Assembly (NCBI RefSeq): GCF_020379485.1
Contig: NC_063438.1
Location: 9,004,335 to 9,068,334, forward strand
Source of the DNA: Brassica napus
Taxonomy: Eukaryota > Streptophyta > Magnoliopsida > Brassicales > Brassicaceae
Direction: 5' to 3'
DNA: 64,000 nt
The notes beneath the pieces were generated by a model that worked only from the letters and a program-made list of their open reading frames with translations, did not search any database and was not told where the DNA came from. Shown here one piece after another: positions 54,548 through 64,000 of this stretch (within the stretch, counting starts at the first letter, position 1; each line of letters begins with the position of its first letter). Position numbers and translations under genes: made by a program.

Positions 54548-55596
54548 CTAGATTTTGACCAGCGCTTAAAAAGCGCGGGTTTGTTTATATTTCATTTATT
54601 GATCGAAAACTGATTTACAAACTACTATTATTTTTGTTTCGATCCATAACAATTGAGTTTTTAGGTTTTTATCATTTATTTTTTTCTCTTTAAAATATGG
54701 TATTTGTTCGAAATATGGTAGTTGTTCTATAATAATGTTTGAGTTTTAAGATTTGTTTTCATATCCGACTTAGATTCATGGTTAGACCTATAGACCCGAT
54801 ACATTGTATGTAATCCGGTTCAGATTTAATGAAAAATTAGTTAATTAAAAATCGGATATAACCCGGTAAAAAACTCAAAAACTCACTATTAACCTGCGAT
54901 CTGATACCATTGATCCGATAAAACACAAAATATATGATAGTATTTTTTTAAAATGATTAAATTAATCATATATTTTTTAATATTACATAAATTAGTGATT
55001 CTCTAGAATTTGAGGAAATGTTATTATATTATCCAAATAAAAAATGATAATATAAAAAATCTATTGATATGACAATATTAGTTTATTTTCGTTATTAATA
55101 ACCTATTATATGTTTTTGTTTTTATTTTAGATTTAAAATTTGATTTTAAGATAGTTTTAAAAATATTGTTGAACACTCGTAATTGTCATATCAATATTAT
55201 GTATAAATAATATTATATATGGAAAAATGATATTCAAATATGTATATGATATATGGTGTAGGATATATGATTTTGGTTTGTATTGAAAATCTGTATAATA
55301 TTCAAATGATATATTTTGAATATTGATACGTATATTTAAGAAAATAATATTTTCATGTTGTTAATTTATTTATAGTACATAATATATTTATACTTATATT
55401 AAATTTAAAGTTAGTATATCTTTTAAATATATATATAGGCCCATAATTTGTGGTGTATATGTAGGCCCAAAACCAAAAGACTTAAATGCCATTAATGAAT
55501 TTTAATAATCCTTTGTAAAAATAAGGGTATTTTTGAGAAAAATGCAATTTTCATTAAGGATATAATTTGTGAATGATCCTGTTTTAATGGTATTGA
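54548..55596 (-). mobile_element. Non-autonomous Helitron, minus strand
   Basis: Read on the minus strand, it begins TCAATACCATTAAAACAGG at 55596 and ends with the hairpin CCGCGCTTTTTAAGCGC, then TGGTCAAAATCTAG at 54548. It lies between A and T, as Helitrons do. No coding sequence is seen. Confidence 0.75.
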
Positions 55597-56086
55597 TTAG
55601 CCATGTCATCTTTTTTATAAGCCATATCATATATCTAATTGTACCATGTCATGATTTTCTGGTGAAATTGTCTATGAAGATGACACCTAAACAAATTTAA
55701 AAAAATCACTTCTCAAATATAGTTTACGGGATATTATTAACTATCCCCTATTATATAGGAATCATATAATATCCTCTAACACTAAAATAAATTTCACCCA
55801 CTTTAATAAGATCATGAGTACATATACAGAATGTTTCAAATGGTTATTTTACTTAAATCAACTTACTTCAATTTAACATAAATACATTTGATATAAACGG
55901 CACCGAAGTTTCAATACGTAGGGGTCATTATCATCTATACCATCATCCTTTATTAGATCAAAATTTTCTTACGAGATCAACTTTTGAAATGTAAATGAGC
56001 CATGTCTTATTAAACATTATTGATCAAACCTCAAGAATATTTCCACCCAAAATTTTATAAAACAAATCAATGAATTTTGCTAGGTC

Positions 56087-56690
56087 GGGGGTTTTTGGAT
56101 CTAATTAGGTATTTAGAAAAAAATTATTTGGGTTTGGATAGTTTCTTTCGAATCTGGATGGTTTCGGCTCCATAATTCAAATACCTATAAAATATATGTT
56201 ATTTTTTTGTACGTAGCGGGTATGGATCTATTCAGATATTTAGGACTCAAATAATACTCGATAAACATAAAAATACTCGAAACACGAAAAATATCCAAAA
56301 ATCTAAACAAAAACCCAAAAATCTAAAAAAATACTCAAAATACCTAAAATTTTATCTGAAATCTGACCCAAAGAACCAAAGAATACCCAAAATTGTATCT
56401 GAATACCCAAAAATATATTTTTAAAATTTGAATTTTTACTCGAAATTCAAAACTATAACCGGAAATTCAAACCAAAAACTCAAAAATATATGTATACCAA
56501 AAATATATCCAAAATACACAAATATATCTAATATACGCAAACATTTTCGGTACTTTGGCTCCCAAACGGGTTTCGGGTAGGTCTCAGACGCGAACAGAGG
56601 CCCACATTTCCAAAAGAATACGTATTTTCGAGTTAATTTTGGTTTGGTTTTTCGGGGTTCATGTAAAATGCCCATGCGTAAGAGAGAATT
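56087..56690. mobile_element. CCGAAC-type hAT MITE copy, decayed
   Basis: The left edge CTAGGTCGGGGGTTTTTGG and the right edge TCGGGGTTCATGTAAAATGC resemble the edges of the copies at 5138 and 11629. The interior has many TACCCAAAA and ATACTCGAAA runs. No target duplication was fixed. Confidence 0.45.
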
Positions 56691-56938
56691 ACATAAGATT
56701 TATACATAATTCCAAATAAAATAATTCACAAATTATATATATTTTAAAAAATTAATTCTTTTATATAATTTCTATTTATAATATAATAATATAAAACAAT
56801 CACAAAATACTAATTGATATCAAAAAAAATATAACAAAAGAAGTCGCGCTTTCAAGCGCGGATCAAAATCTAGTTCATGTTATGTGGTCGGGTTTTCATT
56901 TTCTGCAAGTGGCATGGTTTTGTAAATTGTCTAGTAAT

Positions 56939-57472
56939 CAATGTTTTTAAACCCGATCCGGACACTGAACCGGACGATCTATCGGGTCGATGGGTCGACC
57001 GCGGGTGAACCGCAGGTTAATAAATGAATTAATTTTATTATATAATAATATATTAGCTATGAAAATAATAATATAGAAACTAAAATTTAATATTTTCTAA
57101 CACATAAAATAATAGTTTGGATATGACTTGTTAATTGGAAACTTAGAATACAAAACATAATTTAATAATAGTTTAAATATTTTCTAACGCATAAAATAAC
57201 TTGTTAATTGGAAACTTAGAATACAAAACATAATTAAAAACTAAAGAAAAGAAGTAAAAGTTATTTATTGGTTCAACCGGTGGTTCAACCGGTGGTTCAA
57301 CCGGTGGTTCAACCGGTGGTTCAACCGGATCGGGTTCCGGATTTTAGTGGGTTTTTTCATGTTTTTGCAGGTTTCTAAATGTTGGGTTTTTCACAAAATC
57401 CAAACCGGATTTTTTCTAGGTCACCGGGTTTACCAGTTCAACCGTGGGTCCGGGTCGGGTTTCAAAACACTG
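56939..57472. mobile_element. hAT MITE with internal minisatellite
   Basis: The ends CAATGTTTTTAAACCCG and CGGGTTTCAAAACACTG are inverted repeats with the hAT CA(A/G)TG terminus. Flanking 8-mers CTAGTAAT (56931-56938) and CGAGTAAT (57473-57480) differ at one base. It is 534 bp long and non-coding. Confidence 0.8.
57270..57329. repeat. 12-bp minisatellite GGTTCAACCGGT, five copies
   Basis: Five perfect tandem copies of a self-complementary-like 12-mer lie inside the hAT MITE. Confidence 0.9.
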
Positions 57473-57480
57473 CGAGTAAT

Positions 57481-58026
57481 TAAAGGGTCTTTCTAAAGCA
57501 TGGCTGAGATTGAATGTAAGCATGACATCTCAGCAGGTTTGTATGTAATTAACTTGCAAAACCAAGATTACTATTTCAAATTGTTTCTTTATTAATAAGA
57601 AAGGGATAAATAAGCTTTAAGTTAAAAAAAAAAACATGAAAAAGAATGGCTATTCGTGGATTTTTTTAAACCATGGGTAATTACCAACTACATGATCATA
57701 TAATTTCTAATCTATTACATACGATGATCAATTAGTTGCAATATATGCGAAATTGATGATCAATACCACAGATAATAATTCCACGATGAAATTCTCCCGA
57801 AAAACTTGGATCGACAGACAGTGTACGACATCTTCGATAGACATGTCCTGTGCGCACTAGACAACCACAACGAGTGGTTTTGTCTGTAGTACTCTAGAGC
57901 CTCTAAAAAGCTTTGCATCATATAATCTTTAAGAAATTGCATAGTCTGTAAGATTCGAACCTCATACCTAGTTGTAGTTATAATTATTTTTTTTCATTTT
58001 ATTGGAGATAGATTAATAACAAGATA
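57481..58026. other. Intergenic, no gene seen
   Basis: AT-rich. A B-box-like GGTTCGAATC on the minus strand near 57950 could mark a SINE remnant, but no A-box was found at the right distance. Confidence 0.4.
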
Positions 58027-59048
58027 TCTTTTATATATTAAAAGAGAAGCATTACAACATATTTTTGTAGTCACGTGTCATCACCATAATCATTCTTAGA
58101 ATCCTTAGAAAAATATGTTGGTCCATATATATATGTAATAAGTTTTTTATTAAACTAACCATAAATTAATAATTAATGCTCCTAATTGTTTCCTTAAATA
58201 AAAATCACGAAATTACCTAATGTAGCTAAAATATATATATATGGCAATTAATGATTTTGAATAATAAATATTTGATAAAAATTAGTCTATTCTTTATCAC
58301 TTTTTAAAATTTTAACTTATTAAAATAAATTAAACAACCGTATTAACTATATAAAAAAATTTAGATTTTTTCATACATGTTATATTTTGAATTTTTAAAA
58401 ACGACTATAAATGACTAAAACTGTTAAAACTGTTAAAAATCTAGCATTGAAATTTTGGTGATCCATGGCTTAAAATTTATGTTATAACAAGATATAAATT
58501 ATTATGAAATTACGTTGGAAGTCTCATTTAATAAATATTATATATATATATTAATATTTTTTTAAAAAATTATATACCATAAAAAATACATAAGTATTTT
58601 AATTTCGAAATTTGCTTTGATTTTTTTTTGATAAACATTTTAAACAAATATTGGCAACTTAAAATTTTGATTTTAAACTTTGCATTGAATGTTTTTAAAA
58701 TTATAAATTACTAAAACTATTAAACATCCCATAATTTTTTTATTATTATTAGTGATTTAAATTTTTTTTATAAAGAAATACAAATGATCAAAAATAATAT
58801 GAGTATAATTTTTTTTAACAGATGTCAACATTAAAAATGTATTATATATCTATGTTAATATCATTTAAACTTAATTTTATACCATATAAAATAGAAAAAA
58901 ATTATTTGTGTGGATAATTAAAATTTATTTATGTATTTGTACCAATTCAATATATATTTATTATTTCATAATATGTAAAAAACATATAATACATAAAAGT
59001 AATTTAGATATAATATTCATTCCGCGCAAGGCGCGGGTCTTAATCTAG
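58027..59048 (+). mobile_element. Non-autonomous Helitron
   Basis: It starts TCTTTTATATATTAAAAGAG and ends GCGCAAGGCGCGGGTC followed by TTAATCTAG, with A before and T after. It is 1,022 bp and AT-rich with no coding sequence. Its interior matches bases 1-59 of the window, so at least two copies of this family are present. Confidence 0.8.
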
Positions 59049-59800
59049 TATATTTGTAAATAAGATTGGTAAATCCTATACAATCTAAAAAGGAAATATT
59101 TGGATTTTAATATAAACCTTTCTATATAAACTTCATATTTTAAATAGTATGCGGGTGTTTGCTTTTACTTTTTATAAATAAATGTTTATTTTGTATAAGT
59201 GAGAATATATATTTTATAATCTACACGTATTAAATAATTGTTTAATATGATATTTCTAAATAAAATAATTTATATTTTACATTGAGTAATTTTATTTTGT
59301 TTTGCAAACCGTCAATTGTATCACCCACATTTTGAGAATATGACCCGTGCATTCGCACAAATCTATTTTTATTTATTTTTGAATTAAATTATTATGATAA
59401 TGTAAAATAAAATATGTATATACTATTTAAAATCTGGTACTATATATTTTATACTCTTCGACATTTATCATATTGAATTAACATTGAGGTATTATTTATA
59501 TCAAAATATACGTACGATAATATATTTATGGTTTTTTTTTTGCAAAAATGACTTAAACTCAAAGTTAAACACAAAACTAACCCATGATTTTTTTGAAACT
59601 TTCGTTTTCCCTATTCACTGTAAAAGTTTGAATTATTCACGTGCCATTATTATTTTATTAATTTTTTTTGAAAATGGTTGTTTCAGTCAATCATCCTCAT
59701 ATTCCTATTTTATTTACAAGATTTCCATTGTTATTAGTACATCAACCAACATGAACAAACAATTTCAATTGTTATTAGTACTAAATTTCCATTGTTATTA
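59049..59800. other. AT-rich stretch, no gene seen
   Basis: No exon or element end was recognised. Two copies of TTTCCATTGTTATTAGTACATCAACCA-like sequence occur near 59725 and 59785. Confidence 0.45.
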
Positions 59801-59807
59801 GTACATC

Positions 59808-60560
59808 AACCACCATGCAAATCCAAAATCGTTCAAGTGGCTTCAAAACAAAAACATGAGTGGAAGATGAAATAGATCTACTTTTAAAGAACACAGAAAA
59901 ATACATATCCAAAAAATTTAGATCTAATTTTAAAGGAGTAGAAGATGAAAACTATGTAATAAGAAACCTGCACAACAAGATGAATTAGTGAGAAAGACAT
60001 GAGATAAAAATTGATAAATTGGTATAAAATTTGGTGTTTTCAAGTTCTAAGAGATTAGAGAGAGGTCGGAGAGTTTTAGTTTGGAAAAACTGTAAGAGTT
60101 TTAAGCAACCAAATGTTACCAACTGAAAAAAAATCAGATAAAAAACTTATCAAAACACTCAGATTTGTTATGAAAGAAGAGACATGAGAGAAGACTCCGT
60201 CAGAAGACTTTAGGAAGTCTTGTAGCGCATTATATGTTAGAAGACTTCCAAAGCCTAACTCAGATCTGAACAACATGTGAATCCAAAACCGTTCAAGTGG
60301 CTTCAAAACAGAGAAATGAGTGAAAAATGCGATAAATCTACCTTTATAGAACACACAAAAATACATATCTAATTAAATTTATAGATATACCTTTAAACGA
60401 ATGGAAGATGAGAACCATGCAGCTAAAAACCTGCAAAAACAAGATAAATTAGTGAAAAAGACATGAGATAAAAAAAATAAAAAATTGATATAAAGTTTGG
60501 TATTTTCAAGTTTAAAGAAATTAGACAGGAGTTGGAGAGTTTTAGAGTACGAAACATTAC
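59808..60560 (+). repeat. Direct duplication of about 300-bp units
   Basis: Two units (about 59808-60110 and 60271-60560) share CGTTCAAGTGGCTTCAAAAC, GAACACA-AAAATACATATC, AGAAAGACATGAGATAAAAA-type text and a closing GGAGAGTTTTAG. They are diverged by substitutions and small indels. Between them is a GAAGACTT-rich piece. No coding function is seen. Confidence 0.75.
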
Positions 60561-60604
60561 ATTTTTGTTTAAGCCATTTGAGATAAAAAGAGAAAATGTG
60601 CAAA

Positions 60605-61215
60605 TCTATACTATTAAAGCAGGATCCTATTGTCATAATTACCTTAGCCTGCCCTTTCCTTCACTAACATTGCATGTTTCATTAAGGGCAATTAAATAAT
60701 ATTAATAACAAATCTATATTGGGTCATTATTTTTGGATCCACCCCACATAAAATCTCTCTTGGGCAATTTGGGCCTATTATAAATCAGATTCAATTCTCA
60801 CTTTTTTTTCCTTTGGGCCATTGAGTCCAAATTCGAATATTTTTTTTTTCAACTATTCTTAATTATTATTTTTTTCTTTTCTTAATATAATTTAAGCATT
60901 CATAAAAATAATTGAATTTTTTTATTGAAAAATATAAATCTTTTTTAAAAGTATATCATTTTTTAATTAAAATATTAACCCCATGATAAAATTAATTTAT
61001 CAGAGTTATACCAACTTAATTCATTAAAAAAATAAAGTTTAATTTCTTAAACATAAATAGTCATTAAATGAAATACGATAAATAAAGATAAATTTTTTAA
61101 GTCTTTTATAAAATAAAACACAAATATATGAAAATGTGACATTTACTAAATATTTGTCAATTGAAAAAAAAAACAAAAATAAATCCGCGCTTTGAAAGCG
61201 CGGGTCAAAATCTAG
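60605..61215 (+). mobile_element. Non-autonomous Helitron, first of a head-to-tail pair
   Basis: It starts TCTATACTATTAAAGCAGG and ends CCGCGCTTTGAAAGCGCGG followed by GTCAAAATCTAG. It is 611 bp, with no coding sequence. The next element starts at the very next base. Confidence 0.85.
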
Positions 61216-61881
61216 TCTAAACTATTAAAACAGGATCGTAGGAGTATAAATAAAATCTGACCCAAAGTTTTACTCAATAATTATAATTAAATGTCACTGG
61301 TCTTATTTTCATTTAATAACAGTAAGTAATCAGCATTAAAGCATAAATTAATTCAGATATTCAATAAAATCTCGAGACTCCTTAAACTAATCATGGAATA
61401 TTACTTTCATATATACATTAATTTTCATTGCTTGGATTTATAATTTTATCTGGACCTCTATCAAAATGCAAAATATACAAAAATTCCAAGAAAGTAAACC
61501 ACATTATTCATATGCTATTATATTGTCATCAAATATCTCTAATCTTAACTACAAATATTATACACTATTAAAATAAAAAAGAACGGTTTTTAATTATTTA
61601 AGAGATACTTATATATTTTTATTTAAACGTGTAAATCACGCTTGGTTAATATTTTGTTAATTTTTCTTTTTAACCTACAGAGTCAGACTAACAAAGCACA
61701 TTAGATTCATATAGCTTCAAAGCAAATTAGATTCATCAAACAACCTAAATATGTCTGCAAAAACAATTTTTGCTTTTTTAAAAAATGCCGAACCTTTTAA
61801 AATCAGACGGTAAATTCAAATAAAAATGATTTATTTGTGTAAATAGTTATTCTATCGTTTCAATGCTAAACCAACAAGATA

Positions 61882-61919
<38 letters not shown>

Positions 61920-62096
61920 TAAAAATTAACATTTCAAAACAATTTATAAAATTTCTGCACATAAACTTTAAAACAATGTTAAACATCGAGAAAATATTGG
62001 TAAGAATTAAAAATAGTTACCAAAAATTATGTTTGATAAATTTTGAAAAACGTAAAATTAAAAAACATGTGTGCATGTGCACGGGTCAATATCTAG
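61216..62096 (+). mobile_element. Non-autonomous Helitron, second of a head-to-tail pair
   Basis: It starts TCTAAACTATTAAAACAGG, directly after the CTAG of the previous element. It ends GTGTGCATGTGCACGGGTC followed by AATATCTAG, with a different terminal hairpin (GTGCATGTGCAC). It is 881 bp and contains a (TA)n run at 61886-61914. Confidence 0.8.
61886..61914. repeat. (TA)n microsatellite
   Basis: A pure TA run inside the second Helitron of the pair. Confidence 0.9.
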
Positions 62097-62149
62097 TTTT
62101 CTTTATAAAGTGAGACAAAAGTTTTCAATTATGTTAAATATTTTCGATT

Positions 62150-62780
62150 CAGAAGACTTTTAGGGAAGTCTTCTAATAGAAGACTTTCGTAAAATCTTTT
62201 AATCCCTAAATTTACTATTCTCCCAAAAGATAGGAAAGTCTTCTAGTGAATTATTCATAAGAAGACTTAACTAACCTAAACCCTAAAATCAAATAACTAA
62301 CTAAACATAAATTAACACTTCACTAAGCTTAAAATTAACTTTTAAAGTATCTAATATACAAAAAACTAAACACATATATGTCAAATTTAGTTTAAAAAAA
62401 AAGAAGTTAAGATTCCAAAATCTAACTCTAAAATACAAACAATACTATGACATATGCTACCAAACCCTAAACCATAGAATATCATGATTCAATCTACATT
62501 CACTCACCTATGTTGAAAACAATTCAATTTTACTATATCTTAATTTCTATCATTTCCAAAATGTTTATAATTACATGAATTCAATTTTTTCCCTAGAACA
62601 ATATTTTTTATAAAATTCATAAATTATTTTTAAGATCAACTATATGAGAAGATTTTCTGGAAGTTTTTCAGAAGACTTACAGAACTGAGCATAGTAGAAG
62701 TCTTAAAATTATTTTTATATGTACTTCTATTTTAATAAGATAGATGTAATAAAAATAGTGTAACACATTTGATTGTATCA
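62150..62780. repeat. GAAGACTT-rich AT sequence
   Basis: Short palindromic phrases such as GGAAGTCTTCTAATAGAAGACTT recur (62158-62190, 62230, 62650-62700), also found at 60190-60250. The phrase occurs in both orientations. No gene is seen. Confidence 0.5.
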
Positions 62781-62785
62781 ATGGG

Positions 62786-62965
62786 CAAGCCTGAGCATTT
62801 TATTTGATACCCAAATCCGAACCCAAAACAAAAATACTCCAACCGAAACTGAACCGTGATATAAAAATACATGAATGGCTTTTAATATGAGTATGTCCGG
62901 ATAACCGAACCCGATGGATTATATCCGATACCCGAAACGTTACCCGAAATATCCAAACATATATT
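62786..62965. repeat. Partial CCGAAC-type MITE copy
   Basis: AAATCCGAACCCAAAAC and CCCGAACCCGATGG-type runs over about 180 bp match the edge of the hAT-type family at 11629. The rest of the element is missing. Confidence 0.5.
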
Positions 62966-63074
62966 GAGAGAGAGAAATCTTAAAAGGTTGAAAAGCTTCT
63001 AACTTTCTTTTTCTTCTTAATCTGATTTCGAGGGTGATATCGAACCATGTGTTTATTTGTGTGAAATGAATATA

Positions 63075-64000
63075 TCTATATATATAAAGTAGAGTTCTCT
63101 CTCTCCAGGGCCCTCCACGTCAGATTCCACCTAAGAAATTCAGGTCTTCTGGTGTCAACACGTGTCTTCCTACAATTCATTTTCTGCTCCACACACTTCG
63201 GGTGATTTCGCCATTAACTTCAACCATTATTTCTTTCTTAAAAACATAGAACTGAGAAAATCACAGAGCACTCTTAGACTTCCCTTATTATTAATGTATT
63301 CATTAGATTCTTCAAGTTTCCTTTACAGCTTCTCCAATTCGTTTTTTTTGCTTCTGGATTTTCGATTTTATAAGAATTCTTCAATCCTCCGATTTCTTTT
63401 GAAGCGCCTGAGACGAAGAAACTGGTGACAAATTCAAAAATTCCTGTGTTAACACGTGTTCTTTTTATTGAACGCTCTGTTTTATTAATCGAAGTGTGCA
63501 TAAGATGTGGGCCTGCGTTTTGTATGTCTTGCTCGACAGCCTCTCAACCATCAGATTTTTCCACTTTTTGTTTTTCGCCATTACACGGATTGAATCGCCG
63601 ACTAACAACTATAGTTCTCCCAACCATCAATGAAGATCGAGTGTTTCATGGGCTACGATTGATTCAATACAAGATCAGATAGAATCCGTTGTCACTGTTT
63701 TGTCGATTCGAGTTCTTCAACCCGGGAAGGAATTCCGGCGCCGTTACGGTACTCGACTCGATTCATGCATTGTCAACATTAGCAACATTAGTTCAATTGT
63801 GTGAAGCTGGTACTATAAATATCTGTGTTTTCTTTCTGAAAAAATATCAGATCATTCCTTTTAATCACTTTGGTTTTGATTCTCTCAGTAACTAGAATGT
63901 CAAACTCCAGTCTGCTACTCGGTGATTTGAAGGCCGCCGGCGTTGACGTTCGTCTCCTGAGATTATGTAGGCTCACTGATGTAAAGAAAGCCGGCGAGGA
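63075..64000 (+). mobile_element. Helitron 5' end, continuing past the window
   Basis: TCTATATATATAAAGTAGAG preceded by A fits a Helitron 5' terminus. About 820 bp later an RPA70-like gene begins, as in autonomous plant Helitrons, which carry RPA-like genes beside the Rep-helicase. No 3' end is in the window. The leader region 63160-63890 has small open frames without recognised product. Confidence 0.55.
63897..64000 (+). CDS. RPA70-like OB-fold protein, start only
   Basis: From the ATG at 63897 the frame stays open to the window edge and reads MSNSSLLLGDLKAAGVDVRL then LRLCRLTDVKKAGE. The LLGDLKA...VRLLRL...VKKAGE pattern matches the first OB fold of plant replication protein A 70-like (DUF223) proteins, many of which are Helitron-borne. 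RPA binds single-stranded DNA. Only 34 residues are visible, so intactness cannot be judged. Confidence 0.65.
   Translation, partial: MSNSSLLLGDLKAAGVDVRLLRLCRLTDVKKAGE

Larger units (their letters stand above)
52871..56872 (+). mobile_element. Possible 4-kb Helitron enclosing other elements
   Basis: The 5' end reads TCAATACTATTAAAAGAGAAG, the typical start of Brassicaceae Helitrons. The next + strand Helitron 3' end is at 56872: GCGCTTTCAAGCGCGGATC followed by AAAATCTAG, a hairpin plus CTAG before a T. Within lie a minus-strand Helitron (54548-55596), an AT microsatellite and a CCGAAC-type repeat. Pairing of these two ends is a guess, since no intact internal coding region links them. Confidence 0.4.

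Noticed and set aside
54548..56872. A 2.3-kb TIR transposon with AACTAGATTTTGA ends
   Set aside because: The ends carry the hairpin and CTAG of Helitron 3' termini, and a Helitron 5' end for the minus copy is found at 55596, so nesting explains it better.
57935..57975. SINE or tRNA-like element on the minus strand
   Set aside because: Only a B-box-like GGTTCGAATC is seen; no A-box at the right distance.
1..64000. CRISPR arrays, operons, riboswitches, bacterial-type terminators
   Set aside because: The window is plant nuclear DNA; the tandem arrays seen are transposon repeats without the repeat-spacer regularity of CRISPR.

Overview
This is nuclear DNA of a plant in the mustard family, most likely a Brassica or close relative. 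It has spliced genes with GT-AG introns, many plant transposons (CACTA, Mutator-like, PIF/Harbinger, hAT, Helitron, L1, LTR) and no operon structure. The gene order IAA18 fragment - IQD27 - ABO5 - MPP alpha - jacalin lectin matches, from memory, Arabidopsis chromosome 1 around At1g51950-At1g52000, with a RING gene (At1g51930-like) on the left. All identifications come from reading translations; no database was searched.

Layout. 1-6.2 kb: a solo LTR inserted in a Helitron remnant, a broken DUF604 glycosyltransferase gene with SINE-like sequence, a TRIM-like miniature retrotransposon and a hAT-type MITE. 6.5-11.25 kb: a deleted CACTA element with two decayed transposase genes. 11.6-13.2 kb: a hAT MITE and a frameshifted cysteine-rich secreted peptide gene. 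13,278-28,210: one 14.9-kb Mutator-like element (MULE) with a perfect 9-bp target duplication and seven genes: MURA transposase, F-box protein, two GRF zinc-finger proteins, a B3 protein, a PF03004-like protein and a DUF1985-Ulp1 protease. Its spacers, introns and one coding stretch are filled with copies of a short motif, GGCTGAGTTA or GGCTGACTTA.

28.2-31.4 kb: a tandem locus of RING-finger and cysteine-rich peptide genes, some intact and some relics, then the last exons of IAA18, whose 5' half is missing. 33-42.2 kb: the conserved housekeeping block, IQD27 (+), ABO5 (PPR, -) and MPP alpha (-). IQD27 and ABO5 are convergent. ABO5 carries a hAT MITE in its intron. A Harbinger element with a nested L1 (42.4-47.65 kb) starts 168 bp upstream of the MPP alpha start codon. 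47.7-52.2 kb: MITEs, minor gene fragments and an intact two-domain jacalin-related lectin (-).

52.5-64 kb: AT-rich transposon territory with at least four delimited Helitrons, two of them abutting head to tail, a further possible 4-kb Helitron, a hAT MITE, tandem duplications, and at the right edge the 5' end of another Helitron carrying the start of an RPA70-like OB-fold gene.

How it works together: two of the host genes point to mitochondria (MPP alpha processes imported precursors, ABO5 is an organellar RNA factor) and both have TGGGCC-type site II motifs upstream, the usual mark of nuclear genes for mitochondrial proteins. The strongest candidate for an undescribed system is the MULE. 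It combines a transposase, possible modifiers of SUMO and ubiquitin (Ulp1, F-box), possible DNA- or nucleic-acid-binding proteins (B3, GRF) and a dense self-specific motif array, which resembles in layout the anti-silencing logic known for VANDAL elements. That functional reading is inference.
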